From contig NZ_AP018560.1 of the NCBI RefSeq assembly GCF_003967035.1, forward strand, positions 147,001-211,000: a DNA stretch of 64,000 nucleotides, read 5' to 3'. This document shows, in pieces, positions 58,138-64,000 of the stretch; positions within the stretch are counted from its first letter, which is position 1, and the number at the start of each line of letters is the position of its first letter. This DNA comes from Aerosticca soli. GTDB lineage: Bacteria > Pseudomonadota > Gammaproteobacteria > Xanthomonadales > Rhodanobacteraceae. Made by a program: the position numbers and the translations under genes. Below the pieces are notes generated by a model. That model ran no database searches. It was given only the letters and a program-made list of their open reading frames with translations, and had not been told where the DNA came from.

Positions 58138-59597
58138 ACGCGCCGGGAGAGACCCCCGCCAGTCACGACGGTGCCGCCAGGCCCTACAAGTACGAGTACA
58201 AGTATCGCTACAAGTACGGCGCCGCCTGTCCGCCCGGCACCGGGGATGCGGGCGATGCCCCGGCCGGCAACGCGCCTGCGGGCGGAGCGGATGCCGGCGA
58301 GCCGGCCGACGGGCGCCGGCCAGACGATCGGCAAGGCCCGCAGGATGCGCAGGGCCAGGCCGGCGCCGACGACCGCGACAGCGCCAAGCAGGGCGGGAAT
58401 GACGGGCACGACGAAGACGCCGACACGCGCAAGCGCAACCGGCTGCTCCTCATCCTGGCCGCGGTGTTCGTGCTCGCCGGCGCCGCCTGGCTGCTCTATT
58501 ACCTCCTGGTGATGCGCCGCTACGCGAGTACCGACGATGCCTACGTGCAGGGCCATCAGGTGGCGATCACCGCGCGCGTCGCCGGCACCGTGGTCGAGGT
58601 CGCGGTGGACGATACCGACCGCGTGCACGCGGGGCAGGTGCTGGTGCGGCTCGACCCGGTGGACGCGCGCACGCGGCTGGCGCAGGCGGCCGGCCAGCTC
58701 GCGCAGGCGGTGCGCCAGGCCCAGCAGGCGGTGGCGCAGGCCTCGCTCACCGACGCCAGCGTGGCGCAGCGGCAGGCCGACTACGCCCGTGCGCTGGCCG
58801 ACTACGAACGCCGGCGCCCGCTGCTCGCCAAGCACGCCATCGCGCCGGAGGAGCTGGACACCGCGCGGCGCCAGCTCGAATCGGCACGCGCCGCGCTGCG
58901 CCAGGCCGAGCGCCAGTCGATCGCCTCGCACGTGCTGGTCGACGGCACCCGCGTGCGCGAACAGCCGGCGGTGCAGCAGGCCCGCGCGCAATACCGCCAG
59001 GCCTGGGTGGATGACCAGCGCAACGCCATCGTCGCGCCGATCGAGGGATATGCCGCGCGGCGCCAGGTCGAGGTCGGCCAGCAGGTGCAGCCGGGGCAGA
59101 CCCTGCTCACCGTGGTGCCGCTCGACCGCTTGTGGGTGGACGCCAACTTCAAGGAAACCCAGCTCGCCCATCTGCGCATCGGCCAGCCCGTCGAGGTGGT
59201 GGCCGACATCGACAGCGACATCACCTATCACGGCAAGGTGGTCGGGCTGTCCCCCGGCACCGGCAGCGCGTTCTCGCTGCTGCCGCCGGAGAACGCGACC
59301 GGCAACTGGATCAAGGTGGTGCAGCGCCTGCCGGTGCGCGTCTCGCTGGATGCGTCCGAGCTGCGCCAGCATCCGCTCAGGATCGGCCTGTCCACCACCG
59401 CCACCGTCGACACGGCCGATCGCAGCGGGCCGGTACTGGCGCCGACGGCACGCGAGCAACCGCTGATGGCCACGGCGGTGTACGAGCGCGAGCTGCGCAA
59501 CGCCGATGCCGCCGCCGAGGCGATCATCCGCGCCAACCTGGTGATGCCGGACGCCGACGCGCCGGCCTCCGGGCCGGTGCCGGCCAAGGCGCACTGA
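58134..59597 (+). CDS. EmrA/HlyD-type membrane-fusion adaptor with unusual N-terminal tail
   Basis: 487 residues. A long cytoplasmic tail of about 100 residues precedes the single helix LLLILAAVFVLAGAAWLLYY (from residue 104). The tail holds YKYEYKYRYKY (18-28), in which Tyr alternates with charged residues, then Gly/Ala/Asp-rich sequence. The periplasmic part is standard EmrA: ASTDDAYVQGHQVAITARVA, a coiled-coil hairpin (LAQAVRQAQQAVAQASLTDA ... RRQLESARAALRQAERQSIA), and VGQQVQPGQTLLTVVPLDRL with VDANFKETQLAHLRIGQPVE. It links the DHA2 pump to the outer-membrane channel. Confidence 0.92.
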   Translation: MNAPGETPASHDGAARPYKYEYKYRYKYGAACPPGTGDAGDAPAGNAPAGGADAGEPADGRRPDDRQGPQDAQGQAGADDRDSAKQGGNDGHDEDADTRKRNRLLLILAAVFVLAGAAWLLYYLLVMRRYASTDDAYVQGHQVAITARVAGTVVEVAVDDTDRVHAGQVLVRLDPVDARTRLAQAAGQLAQAVRQAQQAVAQASLTDASVAQRQADYARALADYERRRPLLAKHAIAPEELDTARRQLESARAALRQAERQSIASHVLVDGTRVREQPAVQQARAQYRQAWVDDQRNAIVAPIEGYAARRQVEVGQQVQPGQTLLTVVPLDRLWVDANFKETQLAHLRIGQPVEVVADIDSDITYHGKVVGLSPGTGSAFSLLPPENATGNWIKVVQRLPVRVSLDASELRQHPLRIGLSTTATVDTADRSGPVLAPTAREQPLMATAVYERELRNADAAAEAIIRANLVMPDADAPASGPVPAKAH

Positions 59598-59599
59598 AC

Positions 59600-61150
59600 G
59601 TGGCCCGGGTATTCACCGTCGGCGAGGGCAAGCCGCCGCTCAAGGGCGTGCCGCTGGTACTGCTCACCGCCGGCGTCGCCTTCGCCACCTTCATGGAGGT
59701 GCTGGACCTTTCCATCGTCAACGTGGCCGTGCGCACCATCGCCGGCAACCTCGGCGTCAGCTACACCGAGGGCACCATGGCGATCAGCGCGTATTCGCTG
59801 GCCAGCGCGATCATGCAGCCGCTCACCGGCTGGATCGCGCAACGCTTCGGCGAGGTACGCACCTTCGCTTTTTCGGTGCTGCTGTTCATCGTCTTCTCGG
59901 TGGCCTGCGGGCTGGCGCCCAGCATGACCATGCTGATCGTGTTCCGGCTCTGCCAGGGCGCGGTGTCCGGGCCGCTGGTGCCGCTCTCGCAGACCCTGCT
60001 CTTGGCCAACTATCCGCCCAAGCGGCGCACCATCGCGCTCGCGCTGTGGGCGATGATGGTGGTGGTGGCGCCGATCTTCGGGCCCATCCTCGGCGGCTGG
60101 ATCACCGACAACTACGCCTGGCCGTGGATCTTCTTCATCAACGTGCCGGTCGGCATCTTCACGCTGTTCGTGGTGTTCGGCCTGCTGCGCGACCGCGAGA
60201 CGCGCACGGTCAAGGTGCCGGTGGACGCGATCGGCCTGGGCCTGCTCGCGGTCGGCGTGGGCTCGCTGCAGTTCATGCTGGACAAGGGCAACGAGAAGGA
60301 CTGGTTTTCCTCGCACCTCATCACCACGCTCGGCGTCGTCGCGCTGGTGTGCATCAGCTTCCTGGTGGTGTGGGAGCTGTTCCAGCGCAATCCGGTGGTC
60401 AACCTGCGCCTGCTCGGCCGACGCAACTTCGTGGTCGGCGTGACCTGCCTGTCGCTGGGCATGTTCGCCTTCTTCGGCGGCGTGGTGGTGTTGCCGAGCT
60501 GGCTGCAGCAGGTGATGCAGTACAACGCCACCTGGGCCGGCTACGCGGTGGCGCCGATCGGCGTGCTGGCCATCGTGATGTCGCCGATCATCGGCATGGT
60601 GCAGAACCGCTTCGACCTGCGCCTGCTCAACACCGTCGGCTTCGTCATCTTCGCCGGCTGCTCGTTCTGGATGGCCTCGCTCAACACCGAGGCGCCTTAC
60701 CGCGAGATCGCGCTGCAGCGCCTGGTGATGGGCGCCGGCATCGCGCTGTTCTTCGTGCCGGTGAACCAGATCATCCTGGCCGGGCTGGCCGACAAGGACG
60801 TGGCCAGCGCCTCGGGGCTGTCCAATTTCTTCCGCACCCTGGCCAGCAGCGTGGCCACCGCGGTCAGCACCACGCTCTACGACCATCGCAGCACCTTCCA
60901 CCATGCCATGCTCGCCGAGCACACGCAGGTCGGCGATCGCCCCACCGAGCACTACCTGCAGCTGCTCGGCCACACCGGCCTGCCGGAACCCTCGCGCTAC
61001 GCCGCGCTGAACCAGGTGGTCAATGCGCAGGCCGCCACGCTCGCCGCCAACGACATCTTCTGGCTCTACGGCGTCATCTTCGTGGCGATCACCGGCCTGA
61101 TCTGGTTCGCCAAGCCGCCCTTCGCGGGCAGCTCGCAGGCCATGGGGTGA
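59600..61150 (+). CDS. EmrB/QacA-type (DHA2) MFS drug efflux pump
   Basis: 516 residues, 14 transmembrane helices. Motif D is in FMEVLDLSIVNVAVRTIAGN with the membrane Asp, and TEGTMAISAYSLASAIMQPL follows. Motif A is GWIAQRFGEVRTF. The antiporter motif C is VVAPIFGPILGGWITDNYAW. It starts with GTG two bases past the adaptor stop; no separate promoter is seen. The order OprM-EmrA-EmrB makes a full proton-driven tripartite pump. The drug range is unknown. Confidence 0.93.
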   Translation: MARVFTVGEGKPPLKGVPLVLLTAGVAFATFMEVLDLSIVNVAVRTIAGNLGVSYTEGTMAISAYSLASAIMQPLTGWIAQRFGEVRTFAFSVLLFIVFSVACGLAPSMTMLIVFRLCQGAVSGPLVPLSQTLLLANYPPKRRTIALALWAMMVVVAPIFGPILGGWITDNYAWPWIFFINVPVGIFTLFVVFGLLRDRETRTVKVPVDAIGLGLLAVGVGSLQFMLDKGNEKDWFSSHLITTLGVVALVCISFLVVWELFQRNPVVNLRLLGRRNFVVGVTCLSLGMFAFFGGVVVLPSWLQQVMQYNATWAGYAVAPIGVLAIVMSPIIGMVQNRFDLRLLNTVGFVIFAGCSFWMASLNTEAPYREIALQRLVMGAGIALFFVPVNQIILAGLADKDVASASGLSNFFRTLASSVATAVSTTLYDHRSTFHHAMLAEHTQVGDRPTEHYLQLLGHTGLPEPSRYAALNQVVNAQAATLAANDIFWLYGVIFVAITGLIWFAKPPFAGSSQAMG

Positions 61151-61160
61151 AGGAATCCCC

Positions 61161-62573
61161 TCAGCGGCGTCCGTAGACGTCGTCCAGCCGCACGATGTCG
61201 TCCTCGCCGAGATAGCCGCCCGACTGCACCTCGATGAGCTCCAGCGGCACCTTGCCGGGGTTGCGCAGCCGGTGCACGCTGCCCAGCGGAATGTAGGTGC
61301 TCTGATTCTCGCCGAGCAGGAAGACCTCCTCGCCGCGGGTCACCTCGGCGGTGCCCGACACCACCACCCAGTGCTCGGCGCGATGGTGATGCTTCTGCAG
61401 GCTCAGGCTGGCGCCGGGCTTGACCACGATGCGCTTGACCTGGAAGCGCGGGCCGGCGTCGATCGCATCGTAGCTGCCCCACGGCCGGTACACCTTGCGA
61501 TGGATGAGGTGCTCGCTGCGCCCGCGCGACTTGAGTTCGTCGACGATGCGCTTGACCTCCTGCGCCGCATCGCGATGCGCGACCAGGGTGGCATCGGGCG
61601 TGCCGACCACGACCAGGTCGCGCACGCCCACCGCGGCGATCAGGTGGTGCTCGTGCGAGCGCAGCAGGCAGTCGTGGGTGTCGATCGCCAGGGTGTCGCC
61701 CTCGCGCAGGTTGCCCTGCGCGTCGCGCTCGCCGGCCTGCCATAGCGCCGACCACGAGCCGATGTCGCTCCAGCCGCAATCGACCGGCACCACCGCCGCG
61801 CGCGCGGTCTTTTCCATCACCGCGTAGTCGATCGAATCCTCCGGCACGCGGGCGAAGGCATCCTTGTCGATGCGGATGAAGTCGAGGTCGCGGCGCGCCT
61901 GCGCGTGCGCCGCGCGCACCGCCTCCAGCATCGCCGGCGCGTGCTGGCCGAGTTCCTCCAGATAACGCGCCGCGCGGAACAGGAACATGCCCGAGTTCCA
62001 GTCGTAGCCGCCGTCGGCGAGGTAGCCGCGCGCGGTGGCGAGGTCCGGCTTCTCGACGAAGCGCTCGACGCGGTACACGCCTTCGCCGATCGCCGCCCCG
62101 CGGCGGATGTAGCCGAAGCCGGTCTCGGGCCGGTCCGGGCGGATGCCGAAGGTCACCAGCCAGCCCTCGCGCGCGCTGGGCAGCGCCCGCGCCACGGCAT
62201 CGGCGAAGGCCTGCGGCCGGGTGATGAGGTGATCGGCCGGCAACACCAGCAGCAGCGCCTCGGCATCACGCGCGAGCGCCTCCAGCGCGCCCAGCGCGAT
62301 CGCCGGCGCGGTGTTGCGCGCCAGCGGCTCGAGCACGATGGCGGCGTCGGCGACGCCGGCCTCCTGCAATTGCTCGGCGGCGAGGAAGCGATGGTCCTCG
62401 CTGGCGACCACGATGGGCGCGGCGGCATCGGGCAGGCGCCGGGCGCGCGCGACGGTCTGCTGGAACAGCGTGCGCTCGCCCTTGAGGCACAGGAACTGCT
62501 TGGGCAGGTTGCGGCGCGACACCGGCCACAGCCGGGTGCCGCTGCCGCCGCTGAGGACGAGGGGCGTCAACAT
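61161..62573 (-). CDS. manC: Mannose-1-phosphate guanylyltransferase / mannose-6-phosphate isomerase
   Basis: 470 residues, bifunctional (XanB/AlgA type). The N-terminal transferase has PLVLSGGSGTRLWPVSRRNL (PPi-release loop), FVEKPDLATARGYL and WNSGMFLFRAARYLEEL. The C-terminal cupin isomerase has YRPWGSYDAIDAGPRFQVKR, LQKHHHRAEHWVVVSGTAEV and NQSTYIPLGSVHRLRNPGKV with metal His. It supplies GDP-mannose. It starts four bases past the rmlD stop, so it belongs to the rml operon, as rmlD-xanB in Xanthomonas. Confidence 0.95.
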   Translation of the reverse strand: MLTPLVLSGGSGTRLWPVSRRNLPKQFLCLKGERTLFQQTVARARRLPDAAAPIVVASEDHRFLAAEQLQEAGVADAAIVLEPLARNTAPAIALGALEALARDAEALLLVLPADHLITRPQAFADAVARALPSAREGWLVTFGIRPDRPETGFGYIRRGAAIGEGVYRVERFVEKPDLATARGYLADGGYDWNSGMFLFRAARYLEELGQHAPAMLEAVRAAHAQARRDLDFIRIDKDAFARVPEDSIDYAVMEKTARAAVVPVDCGWSDIGSWSALWQAGERDAQGNLREGDTLAIDTHDCLLRSHEHHLIAAVGVRDLVVVGTPDATLVAHRDAAQEVKRIVDELKSRGRSEHLIHRKVYRPWGSYDAIDAGPRFQVKRIVVKPGASLSLQKHHHRAEHWVVVSGTAEVTRGEEVFLLGENQSTYIPLGSVHRLRNPGKVPLELIEVQSGGYLGEDDIVRLDDVYGRR

Positions 62574-62577
62574 GCGC

Positions 62578-63513
62578 TTAGGATACCGGATCGGCCAGGC
62601 GCGTCAGCACCGCCGGCAGCTCCTCGCGCCAATCCGGCAGCGGCAGGTCGAAGCGTTCGACGAAGCCGCCGTTGTCCAGCACCGACCAGGCCGGCCGGCG
62701 CGCCGGCGTCGGGAAGTCGCGGGTACGGATCGCGCTGACGCGGGGTGCGCGCGGCAGCAGGCCCCGCGCCATGGCCTCGGCCACGATGGCCTCGGCGAAG
62801 CCGTGCCAGGTGGTGTGGCCGCTGCTCACCAGGTGGTGCGTGCCGGCGAGCGCCGCGCGCCGTGCCGGTGTTGCCGCGACCCAGGCATCCAGCGCGGCGA
62901 GCGTGCCGCGCACGATCAGCGCGGTGCTGGTCGGCGCGCCGAACTGGTCGGCGACCACGCGCAGCTCGTCGCGCTCGGCGGCCAGGCGCAGCATGGTGCG
63001 CAGGAAGTTGTGCCCGTGCGGGGCGTAGACCCACGCCGTGCGCAGGATGAGATGCGCGGCGCCGCTTTCGCGCAGCGCGATTTCGCCGGCGAGCTTGCTG
63101 CGTCCGTAGGCGCCGAGCGGCGCCGTCGGCGCATCGACCGGATACGGCGCATGTGCACGGCCGTCGAATACATAGTCGGTGGAGTAGTGCAGCACGCGCG
63201 CGCCGTGCGCGGCCGCCCAGGCGCCGAGCACGCCGACGGCCTCGCCGTTGACGCGGGTGGCGAGGGCTTCCTCCTGCTCGGCGCGATCGACTGCGGTATA
63301 GGCGGCGGCGTTGACGATGAGCCGTGGCTGCAGGCGGTCGAGCAGCGCCGGCAGCGTGTGCGGCTGGGCGAGATCGGCCACCTCGATGCGCGCGCCGTCG
63401 AAGCGCCGGCCGTCGCGGCTGGCGGTGACGAGCTCGCCGCGTGCGGCCAGCCCGCCGTGCTCGACGAAGGCGCGGCCGAGCTGGCCGTTGGCGCCGAGCA
63501 GCAGGATTTTCAT
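62578..63513 (-). CDS. rfbD: dTDP-4-dehydrorhamnose reductase
   Basis: 311 residues, SDR fold. Cofactor loop LLLGANGQLGRAF, NAAAYTAVDRAEQEEALATR, the catalytic STDYVFDGRAHAPYPVDAPT, and YGRSKLAGEIALRESG with Tyr and Lys. It makes dTDP-L-rhamnose, the last step of that pathway. The start ATGA overlaps the rfbC stop. ATG 63513 gives MKILLLGANGQ; the long upstream frame is a shadow of rfbC. Confidence 0.95.
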   Translation of the reverse strand: MKILLLGANGQLGRAFVEHGGLAARGELVTASRDGRRFDGARIEVADLAQPHTLPALLDRLQPRLIVNAAAYTAVDRAEQEEALATRVNGEAVGVLGAWAAAHGARVLHYSTDYVFDGRAHAPYPVDAPTAPLGAYGRSKLAGEIALRESGAAHLILRTAWVYAPHGHNFLRTMLRLAAERDELRVVADQFGAPTSTALIVRGTLAALDAWVAATPARRAALAGTHHLVSSGHTTWHGFAEAIVAEAMARGLLPRAPRVSAIRTRDFPTPARRPAWSVLDNGGFVERFDLPLPDWREELPAVLTRLADPVS

Positions 63514-64000
63514 GGCGCGAACACGGGCAGCCGCTCGGCCGGCACCTCGGCGAGGAAGGGCGCCTGCGCGTCCTTGGGCGACAGATTGGGCGCGGCGACC
63601 GGCCAGTCGATGGCAAGCGCGGCGTCGTTCCAGCGGATCGCCGCGTCGGCGGCGGCGTCGTAGAGCGCGGTGCACTGGTAGGTGAACAGCGCATGCTCGG
63701 AGACCACGCAGAAGCCGTGCGCGTAGCCTTCCGGAATCCACAGGTGGCGGTGGTTGTCGCCGGTCAGCATGACGCCGACCCAGCGCCCGAAGGTGGGCGA
63801 GCCGCGGCGGATGTCCACGGCGACGTCGTAGACTTCGCCTTCCAGCACGCTGACCAGCTTGCCCTGCGGATTGGGCCACTGGTAATGCAGGCCGCGCAGC
63901 ACGCCGCCGGATGAGCGCGAGACGTTGGTCTGCACGAAGTCGCGCACGATGCCGGCGTCGCGGAACTTGCCGGCGTGGTAGCTCTCGTAGAAGAACCCGC
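63510..64000 (-). CDS. rfbC: dTDP-4-dehydrorhamnose 3,5-epimerase (5' end outside window)
   Basis: About 163 C-terminal residues are visible. The window edge reads GFFYESYHAGKFRDAGIV, then VQTNVSRSSGGVLRGLHYQW with the conserved catalytic His, GKLVSVLEGEVYDVAVDIRR, IPEGYAHGFCVVSEHALFTY and RWNDAALAIDWPV. This is the RmlC cupin. Roughly 20 N-terminal residues are missing beyond 64000. It is first of the visible rmlC-rmlD-manC run. Confidence 0.95.
   Translation of the reverse strand, partial: GFFYESYHAGKFRDAGIVRDFVQTNVSRSSGGVLRGLHYQWPNPQGKLVSVLEGEVYDVAVDIRRGSPTFGRWVGVMLTGDNHRHLWIPEGYAHGFCVVSEHALFTYQCTALYDAAADAAIRWNDAALAIDWPVAAPNLSPKDAQAPFLAEVPAERLPVFAP

Overview
The window is a GC-rich, gene-dense bacterial chromosome segment. 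Gene content points to a gammaproteobacterium of the Xanthomonadales (Lysobacterales), probably Rhodanobacteraceae-like. The clues are an sX13-like C-rich small RNA directly after polA, the DUF2782 gene beside polA, the order def-fmt with rsmB nearby and LysM-dprA-topA-tsaC on the other side, rpoD followed by tRNA-Ile2(CAU), and an rmlC-rmlD-manC(xanB) gene order. The family placement is inference from synteny and protein resemblance only; no search was run.

Layout. 1-1.4 kb: 3' end of a glutathione S-transferase gene, a half-size EamA transporter and a DUF2782 protein. 1.45-4.4 kb: polA and the small RNA. 4.5-10.3 kb: a polyhydroxyalkanoate block (phaC, phasin, phaB) continuing into a MaoC-phosphotransacetylase fusion and acetate kinase. 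10.3-14.8 kb: small membrane protein, uvrD, a possible leader peptide, an aminotransferase and an SGNH hydrolase. 15-18.8 kb: a membrane/ion-homeostasis trio (MscS, DUF2254, NhaP-type antiporter) lying against the 3' end of tRNA-Ile2. 19-21.6 kb: tRNA-Ile2, rpoD, dtd. 21.7-31.8 kb: cell-surface glycan genes (LpxL-type acyltransferase, GT39, glycerophosphotransferase-like, several GT2, O-antigen ligase, UDP-xylose synthase, GT4). 31.8-38.2 kb: rsmB, then an inserted two-gene module resembling the type VI secretion amidase effector Tse1/Tae1 and its periplasmic immunity protein, then fmt, def, a LysM protein and dprA. 38.4-46.3 kb: topA, tsaC, a frame-disrupted HAD phosphatase, purD, an LplT-PlsC-like fusion, ampE. 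46.4-49.4 kb: nudC, iron genes (erpA, bfr, bfd with a Fur-box-like site), rppH, tRNA-Met. 49.7-55.5 kb: sugar-phosphate operon tal, pgi-glucokinase fusion, gnd, zwf. 55.6-61.2 kb: queD, a thioesterase and an EmrAB/OprM-type tripartite efflux operon. 61.2-64 kb: rmlC (cut by the window end), rmlD and manC for nucleotide-sugar supply.

How the genes work together. The PHA block makes 3-hydroxyacyl-CoA and polymerises it, while the Pta/Ack genes connect the same acyl-CoA pool to acyl-phosphate and ATP. The tal-pgi/glk-gnd-zwf operon phosphorylates glucose and feeds the oxidative pentose phosphate pathway, giving NADPH. The glycan genes and the rml/manC genes together supply LPS/exopolysaccharide synthesis.

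Most notable observations: the Tae1/Tai1-like pair between fmt and rsmB, the sX13-like RNA, the glucose-6-phosphate isomerase-polyphosphate-glucokinase-like fusion, the MaoC-Pta/AckA extension of the PHA locus, and an HAD gene carrying three +1 frame changes within about 125 bases.
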